Below are positions 37,001 through 48,134 of a DNA stretch of 64,000 bases, in pieces. The translations under genes were made by a program, and so were the position numbers. The number at the start of each line of letters is the position of its first letter. The first letter of the stretch is position 1. Source of the DNA: Ciborinia camelliae (Eukaryota; Ascomycota; Leotiomycetes; Helotiales; Sclerotiniaceae); assembly GCA_025890175.1 (NCBI GenBank), contig JANPYM010000002.1:642383-706382 (forward strand). Direction: 5' to 3'. The notes beneath the pieces are model-generated. The model saw only the letters and a program-made list of their open reading frames with translations, did not search any database and had not been told where the DNA came from.

Positions 37001-37745
37001 TTCGATAACCACGCGCACAACAACCTTCATGATCCCAACCTATCAAATCACTGTTCTTCCGTTTTTAACCTATTACCCTTTTCGTCAACTGTCCAAAGTT
37101 CTGAACTTTCTTTCATATTAGCTTTTTCCTCTCCGCATTTCTTGAGAGAGAAAAGAGAAGAGAGAATTCAACCAAGATGGTTTGTAAGTAAACAAATTAT
37201 CCTCCCTCTTGCTTTTTTGGCTTTATTGAAGATAAGGTATTCATCGATCAATCCAATTTACAATATTTTCCTATGGTTTTATATCCGTCAAATTTATATC
37301 ACAAACAAGAAATCGAAACACACACCCACAAGTCGGGTCTTTGATCCAGCCCTTTGTTCCATTTTATATTCGCGCTTTACTTGAATGGTACAACGCACCC
37401 GACCTTTGTGTCGCCTTCATCACGAGAATACGGAGATGAAAGACTTAGTCAATGTTGAAGCCAAACATCACTTCCTTACCTCTTCTATACATGTCATATT
37501 TCTTGTTTTCTCAATTCTGTTGTAAATCGGGCCCACCTGTCAATCTGCCAGCGAATTGCCAAGGGAATTCCTGGAAGCTTAGTTTTGCTGCGGCGCGCAT
37601 TGCAATTTCGATATTGAAATACATATACGGAGTGACTGGGCTAACTTTACGACTTCTTTGATATGTAGCACAACCTCAGTTTCGAAGGGAACTCGCACGA
37701 ATAAGATCCCTCGCAGTCCCAAATAAGCAAGGCAATTCAGGAAAT
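34012..37745. other. 3.7-kb intergenic space, simple repeats and exchanger leader
   Basis: No supported gene. It contains a TGCTTTGCTG minisatellite (about 35088-35140), ATGG runs (about 35240-35385), TGGGTC repeats (36108-36129), CAA repeats (36163-36183), ATATC repeats (36199-36229), CTACTAC repeats (36237-36264) and CCTACA/CCTAAA repeats (36460-36505). From about 36590 it becomes rich in CT tracts and is probably the long 5' leader of the exchanger gene. A strong donor follows an ATG at 37177 (see the exchanger entry). Confidence 0.5.
35088..35140. repeat. TGCTTTGCTG minisatellite
   Basis: About four tandem copies of a 10-11 bp unit (TGCTTTGCTG), followed by TTGCTTG-type decay. It is in non-coding DNA. 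Confidence 0.8.
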
Positions 37746-39245
37746 ATGCCGAATGGAATGGATGAATCTTCGAGTCTATTGGGCGCCAATGGACATGGAA
37801 GTGATAGGCGCAAGAGCAGCGTTCATGAGTTCTTTCTCAGCAGAAAGCATACGCCAGGAACGGACAGCAACAGAGCTATTGTTAGCTACTCGGCATTGAC
37901 ATGGCACGTAGGAAAGATCACGTTGTATAGCAGCTATGTCAATGTCCTCTTGATCTTTGTACCGCTGGGTATCATTGCGGGACTTACACACTGGGATCCG
38001 GTTGTCATCTTCACACTCAACTTCTTCGCTATTATCCCATTGGCCTCCATCTTATCGTTTGCAACAGAAGAAATATCCATGAAGCTCGGAGAAACTCTTG
38101 GTGGACTCTTGAACGCAACATTCGGCAATGCTGTGGAACTTATTGTAGGTTCAGGTGTCACATCGCACTGGCTACGTACTAATATTGAACTTTGCAGGTC
38201 AGTATCATAGCATTGAAGCAAGGACAGATCCGGATCGTTCAGTCGAGTATGCTGGGCAGTATCTTATCGAACTCTCTACTTGTGTTGGGATGCTGCTTCA
38301 TCGCGGGTGGAATCCACAATACTCGAACTGGCACATCTATGGGTATCGAGCAGAAATTTAACGACACCGTCGCAGGGACCATGTCGTCTCTCATGGTTCT
38401 TGCTGCATGCGCCTTGATTATACCTGCAACCGTAAGCTCAACTCCCATATATCTGCCAACAATACCTAACTTGTGCCAAGCTCTATTCTGTCCTCAGCAA
38501 ATCAAACGCAGACACTGAATCCAACATTTTGATTCTCTCTCAAGGAACAGCCATAATTCTGTTAATTCTCTACTGTCTTTACTTGTTCTTCCAGCTTCGA
38601 ACGCATGCCAATTTATTCGATGCCGAAAGTCAAGCAGCAGGAGAGGAGGCGGAAACACCACAGATGAGCCCATGGGCCGCTGCCGCTGTTCTCGTGATTG
38701 TCACCGTCGCCGTATCCGTCTGTGCCGACTACTTGGTTGATTCGATCGACTCGATCGTTGAGAGTGCTCATATCTCTAAAACATTCGTTGGTCTTATTCT
38801 TCTCCCTATTGTAGGTAATGCAGCGGAGCATGTAACAGCTATTGTGGTTGCCGTCAAGGACAAAATGGATCTTGCAATGGGTGTTGCTATTGGATCGAGT
38901 ATGCAAATTGCACTTTTCGTCACTCCATTCCTTGTGATATTAGGATGGATTATTGATAAACCTATGACCTTACGTTTTGAGACATTCGAGACGGTGGTTT
39001 TCTTCCTGAGTGTCTTGGTTGTCACTTATGTTGTTCAAGATGGCAAGAGTAATTATTTGGAGGGTTGTATGGTAAGTTTTAATGAATGTGGGAGTTTCAA
39101 TTTCATCATACTAATACTTACATAGCTTCTTGGCCTCTATATCATCATTGCCCTTGCATTTTTGGTATACCCCGACGCTCCTGATGGAGCAGGGGATCTT
39201 CCAGGGGTTGTAGTCAGATCGGTCAAGGCTTTGGCCGGATATTAA
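37746..39245 (+). CDS. Vacuolar Ca2+/H+ exchanger, CAX/Vcx1 family
   Basis: This moves cytosolic calcium into the vacuole in exchange for protons. Four exons (37746-38144, 38198-38431, 38481-39071, 39126-39245) give 447 residues. The two CAX repeats are clear: FGNAVELI joined over intron 1 to [11 protein letters not shown] (about 126-143), and [14 protein letters not shown] (about 322-335). These GN-x-x-E sites bind calcium. About 11 hydrophobic segments are present. Intron 2 ends at a CCAAG acceptor, which gives the expected [22 protein letters not shown]. The start is uncertain: the frame is open upstream to a TAG acceptor at 37668, and an ATGGTTT|GTAAGT exon at 37177-37183 would add 28 residues. 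Fungi have several paralogues, so no gene name is assigned. Confidence 0.88.
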
Positions 39246-39829
39246 TCTGAGATTGTGACGTGGTGTGAGTTGGTTGATGTTTACTGTATCGATTTATGGC
39301 GACGGCGTTGTAGCGCTGGATATTAACGGCAGATATCAAGATTCAGGGGCGGTAAGACGGACAAGGCGGGCGGCACTTTCAACATTACTTATTACCCAAA
39401 ACTCATGGGATCCAGGGGCGAATTTTTAGGAGGGGTTGCTGGGAAATGGAGTGGGAATGGGCGAATCGTAACATTAGCTAGGGAGCTGCGAAGCTATTAC
39501 CGATGTACCTGATACCTTGCGAGTAATGCAATACGTTTAGTTTTAACGAGTCGTTGGGTGCATATGTGTATATGTATAAGGGTATCTTGAATTGAAAAAC
39601 TATATCTACGACTTAATGCGCCTCCAACTCCATGCAGCCTCTACAGTAAATGCATATCCTCAATCCCATATATATACACCTGAAACTGGAAGTGACCTAA
39701 ACGAAATACAACGATCCAAAAAGGTCGAGGGCCAAGAGACATCTATCTCTGTATGAAGCACAGAGGGTTTAAAGGAGTACTCTGAAGCTAATCAGGTGAG
39801 TTGGTCGTAGGTAAGGTCAGATAACAAAG
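39246..39829. other. Convergent space exchanger/stn1
   Basis: 584 bp between two 3' ends. No gene is seen. It probably holds both 3' UTRs. Confidence 0.5.
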
Positions 39830-41050
39830 CTATAGGCCAAAAGTGTCGTACTTGGCTAGGTCGGGGAGGGCGACTGGTATGATTCTCTTTTTGATAGAGG
39901 GTTTGGATTTGGATTTGGGTTCGGTGGGCGAGGCTTCGCGAGGTGGATGGTTGGTAGGAGGGTCGTGGGAGGATTTGTGGGGTTTGGAGGGGAGATTGTG
40001 AGGGCGTGTGGCTATTTCGAGGAGGTTGTGGAGTTCTTTGTCTTTTTCGTTTATGGGTGATGGGGGTCGTGGATGAGGACATGGCTTTTTCTTGTGCCCT
40101 CGCTCCGGGATTTCTTTCTCGCCTTCCCCCGCCCTCTTCTTCACCCCATCCCTCCCTCTTCTCCTTTTTTCCCTCTCCACTTCCTCACTTTCCCGTGCTT
40201 TCTCCCTCCCTCTCCCCCTAGCCTCCTTTTCCCTCCTTCTCCTCTCCCTCCTCTCCCATTTTTCAATCTCCTCCTTACTTAGCACCCACTCTTTCCCCAG
40301 CACCCCGCTTTTCAAACTTGCACATTCGTCCCACCATTTTCTTTCAACTTCGGTGGATGATGCGGTTCCCATCTTTACTATTTGTATCTGCGGGGCGTTC
40401 ATATAGGTACCCATGATTCCTAGGATCCGAACTATTTTGCATTCTGACACTTCTTCCCAGGGGATTTGTGGGTGCGAGATTGAGGGCTCGGAAGGTTGGG
40501 GGGGTTCTGTGGCCCGGGGAGTGGAGTTGGGGGCGGAGGTTGAGGTTGAGGTTGAGGTTGAGGTTGAAGGAGGAGGAAGAGGTAATAGAGCAACACATTC
40601 TATACACGCTCCACTCGAATCATCAATAGTGTAAACGCGGCGACGACCAAAATCATCGATCGAGACGATGAGGCCGAGGAGTTTTATGTAGCGAATGGGG
40701 TGGTTTAGGTAGTGGTGAATTAGTTTACCTAGTTATTTTTCTATCGTTAACTAATAATTCTCATCTATGGAGTATCTGAAAAATTATGACTTTATAAACC
40801 CCATCCACGGGTTGCATGAAAGAGGAGGGAGAAAAGTTCGAAAGAGAATAGAAAGGCAAGAAAAATAGCAATGGGAAGGGGGGAAAAGACCTTCAACATG
40901 AACACCCCAGTCCTTCAAAGCGACAATGTCTGCACAGCGTAGAGCACACCATTTTTGGTATGTGGGCGAGAGATGGTAGAGGTTTGGTGGTTGGAGGGGT
41001 GGGACTGTGGATGTGGATGCGGATGCGGATGAGGGGGTGGTCATATGCAT
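39830..41050 (-). CDS. stn1: Telomere-capping protein Stn1 (CST complex)
   Basis: Stn1 binds single-stranded telomeric DNA with Ten1 and Cdc13/CTC1 and helps fill in the C-strand. Two exons (41050-40891 and 40728-39830) give 352 residues. The family start of the OB fold is seen in exon 1: NLYHLSPTYQKWCALRCADIVAL. After the intron come HHYLNHPIRYIKLLGLIVSID, FGRRRVYTIDDSSGACIEC and, after a low-complexity insert, IVRILGIMGTY. The insert encodes alternating Ser-Thr from a TTGAGG-type DNA repeat (about 40530-40568). The C-terminal half is rich in Arg, Lys and Glu (coiled-coil-like) and ends KRIIPVALPDLAKYDTFGL. The intron donor GTCTTT is weak, but the join gives VEGKLIHHYLNHP in frame. Confidence 0.85.
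40523..40568. repeat. TTGAGG hexamer repeat inside stn1
   Basis: About six near-perfect GTTGAG units in the coding sequence of stn1 encode alternating Ser and Thr on the minus strand. The unit length is a multiple of three, so copy-number change keeps the frame. Confidence 0.85.
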
Positions 41051-41629
41051 GTCATGATATTTTGGGGCATGATGCGAAAGGGAAAAAGGGGGAGACTGCT
41101 GGCTGCGAATGGTTGTAGTAAAGTATGGAAAGTTTAAATGTAGAGGTGGGTGAGTGAGTGGGTGGGTGAATTTTGCCAGATTTGGGCGGCGTTGATATGA
41201 CTTTGAGGCTTTGGGCTGCTTCTTGTAATATGCGAAATCTTTCGGTGTACCGAGGTGAAATCGCGAAGTTAACGCGAAAGGCCAAGTGGTCACGTGTATG
41301 TGGCCGTACTTGAAAAATGAGGAGTCTAGATTCAGACCGGAGTTATATTATGCTTGAAGATCTAGAATGTCGGGAATACTTCCAGACAATTCGAAGATTT
41401 GAAATCACATGATGGGTTACGATAGGTAGGTAGGTAGTCAGTCTCTCAATACTAGATAGGTATCTCAAAACAATTGAATATCTTCCGAGTAGTAATTCTA
41501 GTGAAAATGGATAAATCCTCATATTAAATCATTGTGGTTATTAACGCCTGCTTCTATGCATATCGTATCCATTCGGCCATATCAAAAAGACCCATAAACT
41601 CCAATTCATATGTAGAATGTATCATATCA
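41051..41629. other. Space between stn1 start and J-protein end
   Basis: 579 bp that should contain the stn1 promoter and the 3' end of the next minus-strand gene. A GTAGGTAGGTAG run lies at 41424-41436. No gene is seen. Confidence 0.5.
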
Positions 41630-42923
41630 TCATGCCCGTGCAGTTTTCGCCCGCTTGGATTGTCGGGTAGCTTGCTTCTTCGCTCTCTTTTTCGGGGCTG
41701 GTTTCTCGACCTCTACTTCTTCTTCTTCTTCCTCTGCTTCTTCCGCTTGATCATTACCGCCGTCGTCCATTTCTTCATCTTCGTCTTCGTCCTCTTCTTC
41801 TACTACAGGTTGTCTCTTTTGGCCTCGCGATGTCTTCTTCTTCTTCGGTGCCGGCTCTTCATCCTCAACATTATTCTCGGCATCAACGTCTTTCTTCTTA
41901 CCCTTGCCCATCGCCTTGCTTTTACCCAAACTGTTTTGAATTTTCTGGAACTCCTCTTCATCCAGATCACCAGGATCCTTTGCCGACTTATTTCGACCAT
42001 ATTTTGCCTCCACTCCATCCAAGAAGCCGTTGCCCATTCTTGAAGCCTGCCTAGCCTGGATAATAGCAGCCAAATCATCCATATGACCACGGGCCACCTT
42101 CTTTGACTTCTTACTCTTCTCCGGCGCATCCCCACTCGATCCCTTTATCAATTTACCAAGCCCCAAATCTTTCGCGGCCTCCGCGGCTTCTTTCTCTTCC
42201 TCTCTAGCCTTCTTCATTCTCCTAGCCTTCGAAGCCTTGGTTTCCTTCCTAAAAACGGCATACTCCTCAACGTCTCCCTTCTTAATTGCGTCCTCAATAA
42301 TCTCGCGAAATCGTTCTTCATCCTCGACTGGGTCACTCAGCATAACAACCTCATACATCTTTCCCCATTTTCCTTCGAATTTGGTATAAGCCTCCAACAA
42401 ATCATCTTTCTCCTCATCAGAACCTCTGTAGACATTGGAAAATTCCTTAATGGCATCGACAGTAACGATGTCTCTGTATTGCTCGGAATAGAAATCGCTC
42501 CAAGAGAACCCATCAGCGTCAACAGATTCGGAGGTAGATCCAGTGCGATCATATCGTTTGCGACGGTTGGAATCAGAGAGGACGGCATATGCAAAAGCGA
42601 TTTCTTGGAATTTGGTGTGGGATTCAGATTTGAGGTGCTCTGGAGCTTTGTCTAAGAGGTTGTTAGTTGGATAGATTCACTTTGCGCGGTGGTTCCATAT
42701 AGATCTTGAAAGTGAAGATTCCACATGACGAATCGCATATATGTTATACCTCTTGGATAAATAGAGTCAAGAAATGCCATGACATACCTGGATGGTGCTT
42801 CAAAGCGCATTTGCGATAAGCGCGTTTGATTTCATCTTCCGAAGCAGACTTCTCAATACCAAGAACTTCATATGGGTTGATTTGAGGAGGGGTCTCATCT
42901 GCAACATCATTTTGAGGAGCCAT
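41630..42923 (-). CDS. DnaJ-domain protein, DNAJC9-like
   Basis: J proteins stimulate Hsp70, and human DNAJC9 also acts as a histone H3-H4 chaperone. Two exons (42923-42788 and 42651-41630) give 385 residues. The J domain is at about 17-85: [32 protein letters not shown], with the HPD motif completed across the intron, then [16 protein letters not shown] segment following it, [20 protein letters not shown] and [19 protein letters not shown] sequence (written [15 protein letters not shown] here), is typical of the DNAJC9 group, as is [24 protein letters not shown]. The C-terminus is acidic and then basic (GDDGGMDEEDE-type and [16 protein letters not shown]), suggesting a nuclear protein. Confidence 0.88.
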
Positions 42924-43272
42924 TATGAGATTGTTACTGTTGTTGTTATTCTCAAAATTGTGGAATAATGGTGAATTGAGACGATAATTATTAATCAGTA
43001 TATTTTTAGAGGAGCCAGGAGGAAGGTTTTGTTTGTTCGAGGAAACGCGATTTGGTATCGAGGGTCGCGTAAAGTGCTGTGCTGTGCTGCAGGTGTGGGT
43101 GGCCGTGAGTCTGTGAATCTGTGAGTCTGTGAGTTTGTGACTGCAGGGAGGCTAGAACAATCATCGACTGCCCAGATTTACTAGCTGCCGGGGCTACTTA
43201 TTATTAGTGGGGAAGGGTAGGGTTGGGTAGGGTAGGGTAGCTTCACCAAGAACAACAACACCAACAACGACG

Positions 43273-43313
<41 letters not shown>

Positions 43314-43527
43314 AAATAGTTGGATTAAAAATGTCTACTCTATTCTACCTCTACTCTAATTGTACATCAAGTTTCATTCCGTAGAGACATTGTGCATTAT
43401 CGGATAATCAATTCATCAATTCAATAATCCATATTCAATAATCCATCAATTGTTTTTTATTACTAATTATGTATCTTTTCTCATAACATGCATGATCTTA
43501 TCTATTCATCATCCTCCATGAAGACAA
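42924..43527. other. Space between J-protein start and pectinesterase end
   Basis: 604 bp with the J-protein promoter. It holds CTGTGAGTCTGTGAGT repeats (43105-43140), GGGTAGGGTTGGGTAGGG (43213-43241) and a CAA/CAACAA run (43249-43311). No gene is seen. Confidence 0.5.
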
Positions 43528-45030
43528 TTAGACAGTAAAATCTACCCAGCTTACATCTCCGAAATTTCCTTCAGGATCCTGGAATACTTCCACTGGACTA
43601 CTATAAGGAGCCCATTGGGTGTCATTGTATTGCACATCAAATGACGAAATAGCCCTCGCAGTCGCATTATAGCCTGGTCCATAGTTCTTGTATTCAGCTT
43701 GAACGGTACTGTATTTACCATTGTTGCCATTGTAGCGGGAAGGAACCCAATCGATGTATCCTGTGGGAAGAATCGAATCGTCAAGGTAGGTGCGGGCAAA
43801 GATTGCTCGCATTTGTGCATTCTGTTTTACTATCGTTAGGTCATTCTCTTCTATACTATATGGACAACAGGAAATCATACCCAAGGTCTACCAAGTGGAC
43901 ATTGTCCTTTAATGCTCAAACTGCTGTTGGCTTTCTGTACGGATGAATCCACGATATATACTCCGTATTTGTTCTCGAAAGTCGTGTTAGTTCCCTTCCA
44001 TGCTGTGATACCACCACCACAGTTACGGAGATAGATTTGTGTGTTTGCGACCCAGAGGGTCCCGAAACCGTAGAAGAAATCTGTTTGGCCGGCGACGACA
44101 GATTGAGACATGTAGGAGTTGGAAAGTTTTCCTACGTAGATCTTGGTTGTGTTAGTATGTGGGGAGATTTCAGCGGATGAGGAAACATACTGTATCTTGG
44201 TAGCTGTAGAAGCCAGTGTAGTAGAAGCCACCGTTTGCATAGGCTATGCTCAATGCGAGGGAGGGTCCATCAGCTATTGCTATGTCAGTTTATTTTCTCC
44301 CATTTATCCCGGAATCCTCTGCCAAAAATCGATATTCTCTTCTAGTGGTAGATACGTACAGTATGGCGCATAATCATTGATGAGATTAAGATTATATGTT
44401 CTGAAATCCGTGCATCCAAATGGTGTGTCAGATGGTACATCAAACCCAGTCGGTCCACTTCCACTAAAGGATGCGTTGAGAGTTGGTGCAACGGTCAAAG
44501 TGGATGTGTAGGCATCATCTCCCTTACCGGCGACCGCTTTCCAAATGATGTTGACGGTGTTCGCTGACTGGTTTAGAGGATTTGCGGTTTGACCGAGCAG
44601 ATAAGTAGGTCCACTACGAGTGACATTGACCTATTGTACAATGTCAATGATCATGGATCTAAAGAAAAATCGAACAAATTCTCACCTGCTCTGTATAGTT
44701 TCCAGATGCAATAAGGATAACATATGTATCAGTATTATTTGGCAAACTCTCCACAGCTAACATCATTTAAATTAGCCTCAATGCGACCTTTCTACTTGTG
44801 CACCTCTCCACATCCCGCTTCAGAGGACTCAAGTACATACCAGACTGCACCGTTTTGAAATCCGAACTATTTCCCGCGAAATCTACAAACTTCGTCCTTT
44901 TCAAATCACAACCTTCCAATGGATTCTCGGTTTGTTTTTGACAAGCATGTCTGTCTATTTCACTACTGATATTCCAGCTCGCGGTGACGATTGGAAGGAG
45001 AGATGTTAAGAATAATAATGGGCGTACCAT
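43528..45030 (-). CDS. Secreted pectin methylesterase (CE8)
   Basis: This removes methyl groups from plant pectin so that polygalacturonases and lyases can cut it. Six exons (45030-44841, 44756-44686, 44630-44360, 44273-44191, 44141-43881, 43821-43528) give 389 residues. A signal peptide is present (MVRPLLFLTSLLPIVTA). Family features in order: YVILIASGNYTEQVNV, the QDT site in YSYQDTIYVG, the catalytic region QTDFFYGFG (usual form DFIFG, Asp kept) and GRPW near the end of exon 5. Several N-glycosylation sites are present. Intron 4 ends at an unusual CCAAG acceptor with a good CTAAC branch site. In a plant pathogen or saprotroph it would act in cell-wall breakdown. Confidence 0.9.
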
Positions 45031-45975
45031 TTTGATGGACTTTTTGACGGTCAACTGTGAGAAGAGAAATATCAATTGAGTTTAAGGCTCAATGCAAATG
45101 CAATGAAGTGAGATAGTTAGAGAAAGCTCAAGAAGAACTCTTGTTATTTATGTCCAAATCAAAGTTTTGATAGATGTTTCATCTTGAAGTGGAGTGAGAT
45201 TACAGAGTTGCCAATACTTCGGAATAATTCCCCATACCCACGTCTAGGTTTATCATTCCCTCTCACCGTCTGGTACTCATGTACCTGTCTCCGCCATTAT
45301 AGTTGCACCTCGATATAAAATACTTTTTTTAGCGCCAGAAATAAAGATATTTCAATGTGGATATATGTTAAACTCCCCGCCGAACTAATCCCATCCAGGA
45401 CCACTTAGGTTGGAAATCCCGCAAAACTAATCACGTGCTACTACTCATCTCGGTTAAAATTTACCTTCCAGATTAAAAATCATATATAAGTATCCTACCC
45501 AATTTTGTCTACCTAGGTAGATTTCCTTGATATAATATTAAGGATCAAGAAGAGGGTTTGGGGCCGAATATGTTCTGCAAAAGATCTGGATAAATGCCGG
45601 TGAAATGGTTGCGGGGAACCGGTGAGGATTATTGCGCCAATGGGAAAAGGGGTGTTTTCCGGGTAAATAGGAGTGCACGAGTGCTATATTGCCATTGGTT
45701 TCTAGAAATTGGATAAGGTCATTTATTTAGCTTTGGTTTTTGGTATGGAGCTTGAATTTGCGTTTGCCCTTTGAAGGCCTCCTTTTTATTTTTATTTTCC
45801 TGTTTCTTCTTTCCCTTTTTCTATATTTCCATTTCTCTTTCTCTTTCTTGGACACGATTTCAAAGGAACGATAGTGAAAAAGAACCTTTAAATTGATGCT
45901 AGTTTGGGTGGATTCTCTACTCGTAATTTTACAAGAATCTATGTAATAAATAGTACAAGTCCACGCTGTTATATC
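45031..45975. other. Promoter space of the pectinesterase gene
   Basis: 945 bp between the start of the pectinesterase gene and the end of the transporter gene. A T/C-rich stretch is at 45770-45850. No gene is seen. Confidence 0.5.
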
Positions 45976-48134
45976 TTACATACCCTCCGTCTGAGCTGTT
46001 TCCCTCCCCGATCCCCTATCAACCATCTCACTCTTTTCTCTTTGCTTTTCCTGACCATGGCCCTTCTTCACACTCTTCCAATCCAACCCACAAGCGGCTA
46101 CAAAACTGCCTATAGCACACGCAGTAGTCACCCAATAACAATGCGTAAGCCCTGTTACATACGCTTGTAGTACCACATTTAACGCTTCTTCCTGATGCAA
46201 CTGTGCTAGCAGCTGTCTAATTTCTGTGGCCCCAGAATGGAGGAAAGCTTGTGGATCTAGTTGGGGAGCATTTTCTTCTATTCCGGATTTGAGACCGTTT
46301 TGGAAGAGGGTTTGACAGACGGATATAAAGAGGGCGCCGCCTAGAGATTGAAAAAATGATACGCAGGCTGTACCGACGGGGACATCGACGAGAGGGAGAA
46401 CGGTCTGGACTACTAGGACGCCGCCCTGGAAGCCGACGCCAATCCCTATCCCCGTGATGACTTGATAGCCAAACCATTTGGATATAGGGGTTGTGAGGGA
46501 GAAAGTAGTAATGAGACCGGAGCCGACGGCGAATAATATCATACAGAAAATCATCACAGGTGTATAATATCCGATTGCGGTGATCAGAGCTCCAGTTACT
46601 ATGGAGGATATGACGGTAGATATCAGAAGGGGGAGTAGCTCGATACCGGCTTTGGTAGCCGAGGCTCCCTTGACAGATTGAAAATAAATTGCTAGGTAAA
46701 AGATTAGAGCAAAGAAACCAGCGCCGAAAAGGAAAGAAAAGACGTATGCAAGCAAAGTATTGCGATCTTTGAAGAAGCGGGGTGGGAGAATGCCTTTGTC
46801 ACCGAGGATGATTTGGGAGGCGATGAAGAGGATGAATAGCAAGGTGGATCCGACGAGGAGACCGATTATCTTAGAGGATTTCCATGGGTAGGTTGTGCCG
46901 CCCCATTGAAGGGCAAGCAGAAGACATATGACGGCGGGGATGAGGATGGCTGTGCCGATGAGATCAAGCTTTTGGATACGAGTGAGGATAGAAAGGTTCT
47001 CGGGGTTATTGGCGCGATGGATTTTGAGATAGATGGCGATTACAGTTATAGCGATGACGCCGATAGGAAGATTTACATAGAAGCACCTACGATCTGTCAA
47101 TTCCAGTTTTTGCCTTTGCGAAATGCCAACTTACCAACGCCAGGATACTTTGTCAGTCTATTCCGGTTAGTGTCTGTTCTCATGAAGGGCTAGATCAGAC
47201 TCACGAATACACCCCCAAGTAGTGGCCCAGCGACAGATGCAATCCCCCACATTCCTCCACTGGATGATCATCATGTCAGTACGTGTACCAAACTAGCCAG
47301 ATAATTGCATTTCCTTTCTAAAAGCGCAGCGCATCGACCTACATCAAACCAAAAGCAACTGGTCGTTTTCGCAGAGGTACTGTGTGTTAAGTTCAGCATC
47401 ATCCAGAATAATAGATAAGCAAAAAAAGTGAACGATGTAATCGGGTGAAGTCATTCATATCACCGCCGAGCTAAAAATTTCATGCACTTACAGCAATATG
47501 CCAAAATAACTATCGCCCCCGAAAATAAACCTCCAACTCCTATTCCAGCTATAGCCCTGCCCACAATCAACGCAGTACTGTTCGGCGCAGTGGCGCAAAC
47601 CAAAGAACTATCCCATTTATTAATTCATATGTTGATCCACATATTTGCGACATTACATTACCCGATTTCGAAGATGACAATGGCCACAATGAAGGTGAGT
47701 TTGATCTGCCAAAATCAATCAGTCTCCGCTTATATATTGGTATATTGGTATGAATATGCTTGCTTGCGTACACTAAATATCGTATATATCCTGCCAAACG
47801 TGGGTTGCAGAGCAGTGGTCGTCAAAAGATATGCGCTGCCATACCATCCAATATCTTGTATGCTATTGAACTGATCTGTGATTTTTGGGATGGCAGTTGC
47901 AATAATGGTCTGATCGAGAGCTACCAGGAAGACTGCAAGACAGAGGGCTGCCAGAATAACTGCCAATTTCAAACCATGGGGATAAATTGTCTCTTCACCA
48001 TCCAGGTCATTGGGATGCAAGGTCAGTTCTTTTTGGAGAGATACGTTTGCTGGTATAACGTCATCTGATGTGTTTTCTTTGGAGGCCAAGTCCAATGTGT
48101 TGGATACATTAACCTCCTCCTTGGGTACCTCCAT
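45976..48134 (-). CDS. MFS multidrug transporter, DHA2 family (14 TM)
   Basis: A plasma-membrane drug:proton antiporter of the type that exports toxins or fungicides. Seven exons (48134-47772, 47705-47662, 47607-47492, 47379-47343, 47259-47205, 47157-47135, 47086-45976) give 582 residues. The acidic N-tail is followed by TM1 with the DHA2 motif [13 protein letters not shown], then GRIYTIFS, the motif after TM5 [10 protein letters not shown] and [12 protein letters not shown]. The last exon holds the second half, with LALQWGG and [10 protein letters not shown], typical of AflT-like pumps. Exons 4 and 6 are only 37 and 23 nt, yet every junction keeps the frame and restores conserved words ([24 protein letters not shown]). 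The substrate is unknown and no biosynthetic cluster is seen nearby. Confidence 0.9.

Noticed and set aside
39792..40406. Long Pro/Ser-rich plus-strand frames across the stn1 locus
   Set aside because: They are antisense to the Arg/Glu-rich coding part of stn1, which by codon complement yields Ser/Pro/Leu frames.
41534..42043. 169-codon plus-strand frame
   Set aside because: It is antisense to the acidic/basic tail of the J protein and encodes only low-complexity Phe/Leu runs.
45904..46170. 88-codon plus-strand frame at the transporter 3' end
   Set aside because: Antisense to the transporter C-terminus, with no features of its own.
45976..48134. Secondary-metabolite cluster around the efflux pump
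   Set aside because: No polyketide synthase, peptide synthetase, terpene cyclase or pathway regulator lies within the window.
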